The notes beneath the pieces are model-generated. The model had not been told where the DNA came from. It was given only the letters and a program-made list of their open reading frames with translations, and made no database searches. A program made the position numbers and the translations under genes. A stretch of 14,781 bases of DNA from JAFGPJ01 sp964439135 (lineage in GTDB: Bacteria > Planctomycetota > Phycisphaerae > Sedimentisphaerales > Anaerobacaceae), in NCBI GenBank assembly GCA_964439135.1, contig CAYTNN010000108.1, forward strand, positions 1 through 14,781, given 5' to 3'. Position 1 is the first letter of the stretch. Each line of letters begins with the position of its first letter. Of this stretch, positions 1 to 6,827 are shown piece after piece.

Positions 1-279
1 TTAGGATCATTAGCATCCTTGACAAATCGCCATTCGTAAACGTCCCTAATTATCCATTTCGTCCCAGATGCCTGAAGGCGAATATCTAAAGACTTAGCTA
101 TGCCCGGTCATTCTATTGGTAATCGGTGCGAATTATTGTGCTCCGCTTGATTAATGACCTCGCAATGAATTGCGGGGCTAAATATTTGTTATGTCCGCTC
201 GATACTGGATTTATATATCGCTATATAACTCGCGGCAATCAGTGAAAACGGGGATAATCGACTCATTTAACTTCATTTC
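1..279. other. Non-coding region at left edge
   Basis: No reading frame of useful length lies here on either strand. The minus strand is closed by stops from the first bases, so no gene tail enters from the left edge. The interval is AT-rich and contains a GC-rich hairpin (158-177) and an AT palindrome (TATATA, TCGC, TATATA at 212-227). carA, often next to carB, is not here. Confidence 0.7.
158..177. terminator. GC-rich hairpin, possible terminator
   Basis: Arms CCTCGCAAT (158-166) and ATTGCGGGG (169-177) pair along their length with one T-G wobble. Opening the two inner pairs leaves a loop of about six bases and a seven-pair stem. AT-rich sequence follows, but there is no clean T run, so intrinsic termination is only a guess. 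It could end a transcript entering from the left or shape RNA upstream of the carB promoter. Confidence 0.35.
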
Positions 280-308
280 TTGACAAGGCTGGTCGTCTTG
301 GCTAAAAT
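280..308 (+). promoter_or_regulatory. Sigma-70-type promoter of carB
   Basis: A perfect -35 box TTGACA (280-285) and a -10 box TAAAAT (303-308) are separated by exactly 17 bases. This is one mismatch from the 12-base consensus. Transcription would begin near 315, leaving a leader of about 105 bases before the carB ATG at 421. The first bases of the -35 box are also a TTG codon in frame with carB, so a longest-ORF call would place the start inside the promoter. Confidence 0.75.
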
Positions 309-420
309 TCGGCGATTTCACTTTAGTCATAAGACAAGGGGAATCGTCCAAATACGAAAATGTTGGGTCTTGTACCCTGAGTTTGTTTCCGAAGTCGATG
401 GTTTTTTAGAGGAATGTACA

Positions 421-3400
421 ATGCCGAAACGTAAGGATATCCACAAGGTACTGATTATTGGCTCGGGCCCGATTATCATCGGCCAGGCCTGCGAATTCGA
501 TTATTCCGGAACACAGGCGTGCAAGGCCCTTCGGAAGCTGGGCTATAAAATCGTGCTTGTCAATTCCAACCCGGCAACGATTATGACCGATCCCGGCACG
601 GCGGATGTAACTTATGTCGAGCCGCTCAATGTCAAAACCATCGAGCAGATTATCGCAAAGGAAAAACCCGATGCGCTGCTGCCGAACCTGGGCGGTCAGA
701 CGGCCCTGAACCTTTCGGCCGAACTTTCACGCAGGGGAATCCTGGATAAATACGGCGTCCAGATCATCGGCGTAAAAGTCGATGCCATAGAACGCGGAGA
801 AGACCGCCAGGCGTTCAAGGATACGATGAATAAGCTGGGCATAGAGATGCCGAGAAGCGAGATTGCAAACAGCCTCGAAGAAGCGGAAAAATCGCTTGAG
901 AATATCGGCCTGCCCTGCGTCATACGTCCCGCTTATACCATGGGCGGAACGGGTGGCGGCCTGGTTTACAACATCGAGGAGTTCCGTACCATCGTTAGCA
1001 GAGGGCTTTCCGCCAGCCTTGTCGGGCAGGTGCTCGTCGAGGAATCCGTGCTGGGATGGGAAGAGCTGGAGCTTGAGGTCGTACGTGACGCCAAGAACCA
1101 GATGATAACCGTGTGCTTTATAGAGAATGTCGATGCGATGGGCGTTCATACGGGAGATTCATACTGCACCGCGCCGATGTTGACTATAGACCCGGAGCTC
1201 CAGAAGCGTCTGCAGAAACATTCGTATGATATTGTCGAAGCAATCGGTGTTATCGGGGGCACCAACGTTCAGTTCGCCCACGATCCCGAGACCGGCCGGG
1301 TCGTGGTCATAGAAATCAATCCGCGAACGTCACGGTCATCGGCTCTCGCCTCCAAGGCGACAGGGTTTCCCATCGCTATGGTTTCCTCAATGCTGGCGGG
1401 CGGCCTGACGATGGACGAGATTCCATATTGGCGGGACGGCACGCTTGAGAAATACACGCCTTCGGGAGACTACGTGGTCGTAAAGTTCGCTCGCTGGGCC
1501 TTTGAAAAATTCAAGGGAATCGAAGACAAGCTGGGCACGCAGATGCGCGCCGTCGGCGAGGTTATGAGTATCGGCAAGAACTATAAGGAAGCGCTTCAAA
1601 AGGCGATTCGTTCGCTTGAAATAGGCCGGTACGGGCTGGGCTTTGCAAAAGATTTTAACAAGAAATCCGCCGATGAGCTTCTGGAACTCTTAAGAGAACC
1701 GACCAGTGAGCGTCAGTTTATTATGTACGAGGCCCTTCGCAAAGGCATCAGCGTCGAAGTGCTCCACGAGAAAACCTATATCAAGGCCTGGTTCATCAAG
1801 CAGATGAAAGAGCTGGTGGAGCTGGAAGAAAAAATTCTGGCCTACAGAGGCAAAAAGCTGCCGGACAAGCTTCTTATCCAGGCGAAGAAGGACGGATTTG
1901 CGGACAAATATTTGTCGAAATTGCTGGAAGTTCCGGAAGAAAAGATTCGCAAACAACGTCTCGGGTTGAAAATAACCGAGGCGTGGGAGCCCGTGCCGGT
2001 GAGCGGCGTGGAAAATGCGGCCTATTATTTCTCCACGTATAACGCTCCTGACAAGGTCGAGGTCAGCAAGAAACGCAAGGTAATGGTGCTCGGCGGCGGC
2101 CCCAACCGTATCGGACAGGGAATCGAGTTCGACTACTGCTGTGTCCACGCCGCGTTTGCACTTCGGGATGAGGGCTATGAGACTATTATGGTCAACTGTA
2201 ACCCTGAGACCGTCTCGACCGATTACGATACGTCGGACAAGCTGTACTTCGAGCCGCTCACCGTCGAAGATGTGCTGAGCATATACAACAAGGAGAAGCC
2301 GGACGGCGTGATCGTGCAGTTCGGCGGGCAAACGCCGCTGAATATTGCCGCAGAGTTGGAAGGCGCCGGCGTCAAAATCTTAGGCACCTCGCCTGAAAAG
2401 ATCGACCTGGCGGAAGACCGGGACAGGTTCCGAAAGCTGATGAAGAAGCTCGGTATTCCGCAGCCTGAATCAGGTATGGCGAGTAATCTGGACCAGGCGC
2501 TCAAAATCGCAAAGAAGATCGGCTATCCGTTAATGGTCCGGCCTTCGTATGTCCTCGGGGGCCGCGGCATGGAAGTGGTGCACGATGAAGAGATGCTTCG
2601 ATACTATGTCGCCAAGGCGACGGATGTCTCGCCGGAGCGGCCGATACTGATTGACAAGTTCCTGGAAAACGCTATCGAGGTGGAAGCCGACGCCATCGCC
2701 GACGGCACGGATGCTTTCGTGCCGGCGATCATGGAGCACATCGAGCTGGCCGGCGTCCATTCGGGTGACTCGGCGTGCGTGCTGCCGCCTGTCAGTATTC
2801 CTGAAAAACATCTCAAGACAATTTACGATTACAACCGGAAGATTGCCATCGAGTTTAACGTGGTCGGTTTGATGAACATCCAGTACGCCATCGCCGATGA
2901 CGTCGTTTACATTCTCGAAGCCAACCCGCGTGCATCGAGGACCGTGCCGCTGGTCTCGAAGGTCTGCGGAATTTCAATGGTCCGGATCGCAACGCAGTTG
3001 ATGCTGGGCAAGCGTCTTGCGGATATGGATCTGAAGAAATTGACCATCCCGCATTTCGGCGTAAAAGAGGCCGTGTTTCCTTTCAACATGTTCCCCGAAG
3101 TCGATCCGCTTCTGGGCCCCGAGATGCGCTCGACCGGCGAAGTCCTCGGCATGGCGGATTCGTTCGGGCTGGCGTTCTATAAAGCGCAGGAAGCTACGCA
3201 ATCGCCGCTGCCCTCAGAGGGAACCGTTCTGATTACAATTTCGGACGAAGACAAAGCTTCCGCTCTCCAGACTGCTAAGGAGTTCGAGAATCTCGGCTTT
3301 AAGATTATCGCTACCGATGGGACATACAAGCTCTTAACGAAGAATGGAGTGAAATCGCAGCACATTCTCAAGATGCACGAGGGCCGGCCGAACATTCTCG

Positions 3401-3621
3401 ACAGTATAAAGAACGGACAAATACATCTTGTTGTCAACACTCCGAGCGGCAAGCAAAGTAAACACGACGACTCCTACATCCGCAAAGCAGCGATTAAATA
3501 CAAAATCCCTTATATCACGACAGCAGCGGCAGCCGCGGCGGCAGCTAAGGGAATTGCAGCTTTTAAGAAAAATCCCGGGCAGATTAAATCGCTCCAGGAG
3601 TACCACGCGGATATAAAATAA
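421..3621 (+). CDS. carB: Carbamoyl-phosphate synthase, large subunit
   Basis: Makes carbamoyl phosphate from bicarbonate, ammonia delivered by the CarA glutaminase, and two ATP. The product feeds pyrimidine and arginine synthesis in the cytoplasm. The 1066 residues match the usual length (E. coli about 1073). Two homologous ATP-grasp halves are clear. The first opens with GSGPIIIGQACEFDYSG near residue 14 and has a glycine-rich GGTGGG loop at 175-180. The second opens with GGGPNRIGQGIEFDY near residue 558. An MGS-like allosteric domain spans about 935-1066, ending with eight consecutive alanines before KGI. ATG 421 is chosen because MPKRKDIHK leads directly into the conserved first strand and GAGGA (409-413) lies seven bases upstream. 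An in-frame TTG at 280 is rejected because it is the -35 box. carA is not adjacent. The gene is intact, and the next gene converges on it 73 bases downstream. Confidence 0.97.
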   Translation: MPKRKDIHKVLIIGSGPIIIGQACEFDYSGTQACKALRKLGYKIVLVNSNPATIMTDPGTADVTYVEPLNVKTIEQIIAKEKPDALLPNLGGQTALNLSAELSRRGILDKYGVQIIGVKVDAIERGEDRQAFKDTMNKLGIEMPRSEIANSLEEAEKSLENIGLPCVIRPAYTMGGTGGGLVYNIEEFRTIVSRGLSASLVGQVLVEESVLGWEELELEVVRDAKNQMITVCFIENVDAMGVHTGDSYCTAPMLTIDPELQKRLQKHSYDIVEAIGVIGGTNVQFAHDPETGRVVVIEINPRTSRSSALASKATGFPIAMVSSMLAGGLTMDEIPYWRDGTLEKYTPSGDYVVVKFARWAFEKFKGIEDKLGTQMRAVGEVMSIGKNYKEALQKAIRSLEIGRYGLGFAKDFNKKSADELLELLREPTSERQFIMYEALRKGISVEVLHEKTYIKAWFIKQMKELVELEEKILAYRGKKLPDKLLIQAKKDGFADKYLSKLLEVPEEKIRKQRLGLKITEAWEPVPVSGVENAAYYFSTYNAPDKVEVSKKRKVMVLGGGPNRIGQGIEFDYCCVHAAFALRDEGYETIMVNCNPETVSTDYDTSDKLYFEPLTVEDVLSIYNKEKPDGVIVQFGGQTPLNIAAELEGAGVKILGTSPEKIDLAEDRDRFRKLMKKLGIPQPESGMASNLDQALKIAKKIGYPLMVRPSYVLGGRGMEVVHDEEMLRYYVAKATDVSPERPILIDKFLENAIEVEADAIADGTDAFVPAIMEHIELAGVHSGDSACVLPPVSIPEKHLKTIYDYNRKIAIEFNVVGLMNIQYAIADDVVYILEANPRASRTVPLVSKVCGISMVRIATQLMLGKRLADMDLKKLTIPHFGVKEAVFPFNMFPEVDPLLGPEMRSTGEVLGMADSFGLAFYKAQEATQSPLPSEGTVLITISDEDKASALQTAKEFENLGFKIIATDGTYKLLTKNGVKSQHILKMHEGRPNILDSIKNGQIHLVVNTPSGKQSKHDDSYIRKAAIKYKIPYITTAAAAAAAAKGIAAFKKNPGQIKSLQEYHADIK

Positions 3622-3694
3622 AAGAAGACTGAAGACGAAAAGACAGATTTCCAGCTCTCCAATTTATTGCCGGAGCAGGTTCCACTGTCCATAG

Positions 3695-4585
3695 TTATTT
3701 TATTCCGTCGAGGAATATTCGGATTTGTCGCTCGGTTTCGGCCGGCTTGTCCTTACGAACCAGGTGTGAAGCACCATCGATATGAATCAGCTTTCCATTC
3801 GGAAGCAATCCAGAAACTTTAAGGTGTTCATGCCGGCTGTCTTTGTCCGCATCGGCCTTTAGGATAAGCGTTGGGGCGATTATCTTAGGATAAGTTTTAA
3901 TGGGATCACCAAAACCTTCACCGCGAATTATATCGATAACATTCGGTGTGACCAGCAGCTTGGATTCGGCCCAGTGGTCATAGTCGAAGTCGGACAATCC
4001 CGGATGCCGCACGGTACGGGCCATCTTCATAAGCTTTTTCTTACACGTTGCTCTATCCGCCTCGACCATTGCTTTCCAATCCTGGAGAATATCCACTGTC
4101 AGATATACAAGCGCATCCGGGAAAACTGGATCTTCCATTATAATAGCAGCCGGTAAATCCGGGTAAGCAGCACCTGTTGAGGCGACCGTACTACACCCCA
4201 TGGAATGACCAACCAATATGGGCTTTTTGATTCCAAGTGTTTTTATCAGCCCCACAAGGTCTTCAACGTGTGCCGTCAAACTGTATGGGCCATCAGGTTT
4301 TTCGGAGAATCCATGCCCGCGGGCGTCATACATAATTACATCGTAATCGGCCTGGAACTTCGCCGCCAGCGACGCCCAGTTCAGGCCGTAGTCCGTAATG
4401 CCGTGAGCCATTATCATGACCGGCTTGCCCTGGCCGCCCGTGCGCCAGTAATGAATGCGGATTCCGTTGCTCATAACCGAGGTGGATTCCCAGTTAGCAT
4501 ACGGCACCGGCTTGACTTGCCCGGCTCCATTTTCGCAGCCCGCAAGCACTAAAACAATCGGCATAATAAGAAAAATATATTTCAT
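3695..4585 (-). CDS. Lipoprotein alpha/beta hydrolase
   Basis: A 296-residue alpha/beta-hydrolase-fold protein probably anchored by lipid to a membrane. Residues 1-16 form a hydrophobic signal peptide ending in a lipobox (LVLAGC, Cys17). The fold's landmarks follow in order: oxyanion-hole HG at 61-62, YDARGHGFS at 86-94, nucleophile elbow GHSMG with Ser128, likely acid Asp247 in LILKADAD, and catalytic His274 in GASHLV. The family includes esterases, haloperoxidase-like enzymes and other hydrolases, so the substrate cannot be named. The start at 4585 is preferred: AAGGAG lies seven bases upstream and the lipoprotein signal begins there. An ATG six codons earlier (4603) would translate the ribosome site itself. 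It stands alone, convergent with carB. A perfect hairpin lies just upstream of the ribosome site. Confidence 0.88.
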   Translation of the reverse strand: MKYIFLIMPIVLVLAGCENGAGQVKPVPYANWESTSVMSNGIRIHYWRTGGQGKPVMIMAHGITDYGLNWASLAAKFQADYDVIMYDARGHGFSEKPDGPYSLTAHVEDLVGLIKTLGIKKPILVGHSMGCSTVASTGAAYPDLPAAIIMEDPVFPDALVYLTVDILQDWKAMVEADRATCKKKLMKMARTVRHPGLSDFDYDHWAESKLLVTPNVIDIIRGEGFGDPIKTYPKIIAPTLILKADADKDSRHEHLKVSGLLPNGKLIHIDGASHLVRKDKPAETERQIRIFLDGIK

Positions 4586-4592
4586 CTGAAAT

Positions 4593-4598
4593 CTCCTT
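4593..4598 (-). promoter_or_regulatory. Ribosome binding site deciding hydrolase start
   Basis: On the minus strand this reads AAGGAG and ends seven bases before ATG 4585. It is the only good Shine-Dalgarno near the gene and rules against the upstream in-frame ATG at 4603. Confidence 0.7.
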
Positions 4599-4608
4599 CT
4601 CATTAATC

Positions 4609-4629
4609 ATGGGCAATCGAGTTGCCCAT
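4609..4629 (-). promoter_or_regulatory. Leader hairpin before hydrolase
   Basis: A perfect 8-bp inverted repeat, ATGGGCAA (4609-4616) and TTGCCCAT (4622-4629), has a five-base loop. On the minus strand the stem ends ten bases upstream of the hydrolase Shine-Dalgarno sequence. If transcribed, it would fold in the 5' leader and could influence translation or RNA stability. It could instead be a protein-binding operator. There is no T tract after it, so a terminator is unlikely. Confidence 0.5.
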
Positions 4630-4866
4630 ACCACGACTAATCCCTCGACGAGACAAACTCAACGATAAAAACTTATATGGCGCTACTGTATTTCCCTGAA
4701 TTCGAATCACATAGTAATCAGATATCCGAAATGCAGGAGCGGTACAATAAAAAATACTCTGAGCTTTATTTCGATAATAGTATACACTATGAGAAAGGAA
4801 TCTAATAAAAGGAAAATCCAAATGAAATCCCATCATTCTACTTATCCATTATGACCCATGATAGAT

Positions 4867-4921
4867 ACCTTTGTCATAGGCCTGCGCCTTCTCAGGTCGT
4901 ATCCTTGATTCCGCGGCACTA
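4867..4921. repeat. 55-bp perfect direct repeat, left copy
   Basis: This 55-base sequence, ending in GCGGCACTA right at the gap edge, is identical to 5022-5076, which begins right at the other gap edge. No mismatch is visible. The two copies abutting the Ns suggest that both contigs ended in the same k-mer rather than a biological tandem array. A dispersed genomic repeat that broke the assembly is also possible. Confidence 0.9.
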
Positions 4922-5021
4922 NNNNNNNNNNNNNNNNNNNNNNNNNNNNNNNNNNNNNNNNNNNNNNNNNNNNNNNNNNNNNNNNNNNNNNNNNNNNNNN
5001 NNNNNNNNNNNNNNNNNNNNN
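4922..5021. other. Assembly gap, 100 Ns
   Basis: Exactly 100 unknown bases, the conventional placeholder for a scaffold gap of unknown size. The flanks are identical over 55 bases, so the true gap may be zero or negative in length. Collapsing the two copies would remove 155 bases. Confidence 0.95.
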
Positions 5022-5076
5022 ACCTTTGTCATAGGCCTGCGCCTTCTCAGGTCGTATCCTTGATTCCGCGGCACTA
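5022..5076. repeat. 55-bp perfect direct repeat, right copy
   Basis: Identical to 4867-4921 from ACCTTTGTC through GCGGCACTA. Identity stops at both outer edges: the left copy is preceded by GATAGAT, and this copy is followed by TCGAGGTCGG. Confidence 0.9.
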
Positions 5077-5113
5077 TCGAGGTCGGAAATAAAAGTGCTG
5101 CTATAGGGCGAAT

Positions 5114-5134
5114 TTTTCCCTTCCGGCGGGAAAA
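5114..5134. terminator. Hairpin followed by T-rich tract
   Basis: TTTTCCC (5114-5120) and GGGAAAA (5128-5134) form a seven-pair stem around a seven-base loop. On the plus strand a T-rich stretch (TTATTTTATT) follows, as in an intrinsic terminator. No plus-strand gene is visible upstream, so if it is real the gene it served is lost, hidden in the gap, or non-coding. Confidence 0.35.
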
Positions 5135-5170
5135 TTATTTTATTAGATCCAAAATTTTGGCTTTCGGCCT

Positions 5171-5204
5171 TTTTATCACTATATTTTATATAGGAGTGAT
5201 AAAA
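5171..5204. repeat. Perfect 10-bp inverted repeat
   Basis: TTTTATCACT (5171-5180) and AGTGATAAAA (5195-5204) are perfect complements. Inside them ATAT-TTT-ATAT extends the stem with a three-base bulge (AGG). AGTGAT is repeated directly a few bases on. No T tract follows on either strand, so this looks more like an operator or structured RNA than a terminator. It lies about 190 bases upstream of the LysM gene. Confidence 0.45.
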
Positions 5205-5318
5205 GTGATCAGCATATATTTCACTCTGGGGGAATACATATAATCGTTGTGACGACCACTTGAAGAACGCACAACAAATTGAGCACCCTCGATCGGGTTG
5301 ATTGTTCTCTGTTTTCGC

Positions 5319-5339
5319 GTGAACATCTTGATAGTTCAC
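5319..5339 (+). promoter_or_regulatory. Small inverted repeat upstream of LysM gene
   Basis: GTGAAC (5319-5324) and GTTCAC (5334-5339) are perfect complements nine bases apart, about 55 bases before the chosen LysM start. The size and spacing fit a dimeric repressor site. With six-base arms, chance cannot be excluded. Confidence 0.25.
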
Positions 5340-5383
5340 AACCATTTACATGGTATTCGATGTGCACTGCGCAGAAAAAAGAT

Positions 5384-5387
5384 GGAG
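5384..5387 (+). promoter_or_regulatory. Ribosome binding site deciding LysM start
   Basis: GGAG lies seven bases before ATG 5395. The earlier in-frame ATG at 5350 has no purine-rich sequence at the right distance, so 5395 is preferred. Confidence 0.55.
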
Positions 5388-5394
5388 TTTTGCT

Positions 5395-5880
5395 ATGGCC
5401 TCATATATAAAAATCAGATTGTTGTTGGGATTGGGAGCGATATTTGTATTTGTGTATATGCTCGATGGCCTGCCTTGTCTCGGCGACGCCAATGAGGTTG
5501 GGGGAAGGACAAGCGGCATTCGCATTTTCCAGAATAATAGCACACTTCCAGCATCTTCTGATGAGATTAGTCTCGGGCAAAGCCTCGTCGTACCCAAACT
5601 GTTAGCCTCCGAACTCAACAAGATCAATATTGCGAACATCTTTCCGAGCTCAATCTTTGAAAAAGTAAAATCCATTGGCAGAAGGCACATTTCGTCAGAT
5701 AGCCATAAAGCAAAAGGCGTACAGTATGTCGTTCGAGAAGGCGATACCTTATGGAATATCGCCGCCGAGCAGCTCGGAAATCCAAGCAGATACAAAGAGA
5801 TAAGCAAACTGAATGCCGACGTCCTAAAAGACGAAAACGATCTAACCGTAGGGATGCGATTGAGCCTGCCGGATCGATAA
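5395..5880 (+). CDS. Small membrane-anchored LysM protein
   Basis: A 161-residue envelope protein. Residues 5-23 form one hydrophobic segment after a short positive N-terminus, acting as signal anchor or signal peptide. A C-terminal LysM domain spans about 109-159. It starts at the typical YVVREGDTLWNIA, continues through the asparagine-containing second helix (SKLNAD) and ends with VGMRLSLP. LysM binds N-acetylglucosamine polymers such as peptidoglycan, so a periplasmic cell-wall role is likely. A partial echo of the motif, LGQSLVVPKL at 60-69, sits between the anchor and the domain. No catalytic domain is present. The stretch between anchor and LysM is otherwise unremarkable linker. An ATG at 5350 would add 15 residues but lacks a ribosome site. 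The gene stands alone, with about 200 empty bases after it. Confidence 0.82.
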   Translation: MASYIKIRLLLGLGAIFVFVYMLDGLPCLGDANEVGGRTSGIRIFQNNSTLPASSDEISLGQSLVVPKLLASELNKINIANIFPSSIFEKVKSIGRRHISSDSHKAKGVQYVVREGDTLWNIAAEQLGNPSRYKEISKLNADVLKDENDLTVGMRLSLPDR

Positions 5881-6080
5881 GAAACGGCAAGTGACCTGAG
5901 CTTTCCGACGATACGAATTTCCCTGCGTATATCGATGCCGGATTCTCGATACCCGCCTAATCCACCAATTCTATAATCTTCAATAAAACCGTCTTTTCAT
6001 CCAGAATAGATAATCGACTTGCCTGCGTTACATTTCGGCATAGAATCTTCTCACTCCCGGCACCAAAACCAACAGTATTA
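5881..6080. other. Intergenic region between LysM gene and broken isomerase
   Basis: No gene, hairpin or terminator stands out. In minus-strand translation I do not see the missing C-terminal part of the neighbouring broken isomerase, so that part was deleted or replaced rather than only frameshifted. Confidence 0.5.
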
Positions 6081-6713
6081 TCAGGAATCCGTCAACTGCG
6101 TATGGTTATGGAAACCGATCATAATCTTGTGCTTGTCCGCAATAGGCCCGAGCCTCCTGGCCGCTTCTTCCGAAAGCTCTCGCGTGATGCCTTTGGCGCC
6201 GAGGGCCCTGGCCACATTGAAGTAGTAGTCGATCTCTCCGTCCGTCATTCCCGGATTGCCGATGCTTCCGAACTTGACGATATGGATATTAACTCCTGCA
6301 TCATTGTACAGCTTGCGAAGGGCACGGTACTTGTCCATCGAAACCGATAAGCGCCAGTTGAGCATTTCTTGCTGTCTTTGCTGCCGGTCTTTCCGCTGTT
6401 CTTCCGTCATCTATCCCCGGCGGGATCTCGGGCCCCTGCTGCCGGCCGGTATCCCGGCGAATTGCTCGGCCAGTTCGCCCATCAGCTCGACAGAGCTAAG
6501 CCCGCACTTAACGAGATATCTAAGAAGGTCCTCGGCAGTGCCGGGCATGCCGCGGTAACTGTAGGTAATCGCCCCGATTTGTACGCCGTTGAAATTGGAA
6601 TTGGGTTTGCCCGCTGAGCCGCCGCTTGAGCCGGCCAGGACATATCGGCTCATCATCGCAGAGGCGGCAAGCGCCACAGGCCTGCTGAAAAAATCTCGTG
6701 TGTAACAAGACAC
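6081..6713 (-). pseudogene. Broken TIM-barrel sugar isomerase/epimerase
   Basis: Two open stretches in one frame (6713-6411 and 6410-6081) are separated only by a TAG at 6411-6413. Joined, they read as the N-terminal two thirds of an AP-endonuclease/xylose-isomerase-like sugar phosphate isomerase/epimerase. Landmarks are GVQIGAITYSYRGMPGTAEDLL, then VELMGELAEQFAGIPA, then LSVSMDKYRALRKLYNDAG, VNIHIVKFG, ALGAKGITREL and GFHNHTQ. Intact relatives are usually near 300 residues or more. Here about 210 remain, and the protein ends with LTDS and TGA just after the conserved HNH strand, losing the later barrel strands and their metal ligands. The N-terminus resembles a Tat signal whose twin arginine is damaged (TRDFFSRP). 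The only start is GTG 6711-6713, with no ribosome site. Such genes often sit beside GFO/IDH/MocA oxidoreductases, as here. Several independent lesions make a true pseudogene more likely than one sequencing error. Confidence 0.85.
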
Positions 6714-6741
6714 TTGCCAAATAAACTATTCGTGCTATATT
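6714..6741 (+). promoter_or_regulatory. Promoter of oxidoreductase 1
   Basis: TTGCCA (6714-6719) and TATATT (6736-6741) are 16 bases apart, each one mismatch from consensus. A TGC precedes the -10 box (extended -10 form). Start of transcription would be near 6748, giving a leader of about 80 bases. The -35 box directly abuts the putative GTG start of the divergent broken isomerase. Confidence 0.55.
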
Positions 6742-6756
6742 TTAAGGTTAACACCT

Positions 6757-6777
6757 GCCGGTTTTATTTTGTCCGGC
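6757..6777 (+). promoter_or_regulatory. Small hairpin in oxidoreductase 1 leader
   Basis: GCCGG (6757-6761) and CCGGC (6773-6777) can form a five-pair GC stem around an 11-base T-rich loop, just inside the predicted transcript. It is short, so its significance is uncertain. Confidence 0.25.
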
Positions 6778-6827
6778 TGAGTTTTGCAGGGAATGATACT
6801 ACATAACATATTTTTCTGGAGATGATC

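Larger units (their letters stand above)
4586..5394. other. Gene-poor interval with assembly gap
   Basis: About 800 bases without a gene I can support. Open frames on the minus strand (4603-4836; 4842-5345 across the Ns) have no recognisable domain, poor composition and no ribosome site. The interval holds the leader hairpin (4609-4629), 100 unknown bases (4922-5021) between identical 55-bp sequences, and three further inverted repeats (5114-5134, 5171-5204, 5319-5339). It may be a repeat-bearing spacer or a decayed region. A gene could also be hidden in the gap if the gap is real. Confidence 0.6.

Noticed and set aside
1690..2331. Long minus-strand open frame (213 codons) inside carB
   Set aside because: It is antisense to a strongly conserved part of carB, has no ribosome site and no recognisable domain. 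It is a shadow of biased codon use.
3622..3694. Terminator between the convergent carB and hydrolase genes
   Set aside because: Only a weak four-pair GCTC/GAGC stem with a 15-base loop is visible, with no T tract next to it.
4603..4836. Minus-strand open frame of 77 codons before the hydrolase
   Set aside because: It has no ribosome site, odd aromatic-rich composition and no domain, and it includes the leader hairpin.
4867..5076. CRISPR or biological tandem repeat at the gap
   Set aside because: Only two copies exist, each exactly abutting the Ns. An assembly cause is simpler. No other repeat-spacer pattern is present in the window.
4842..5345. Minus-strand open frame spanning the N gap
   Set aside because: It exists only because Ns do not produce stops. 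If the duplicated 55-mer is collapsed the frame changes, and the translated ends have no domain.
6088..6100. Thirteen bases (CCGTCAACTGCGT) shared with the region near 14362
   Set aside because: A 13-base match is expected by chance in a window this size, and the flanks differ.
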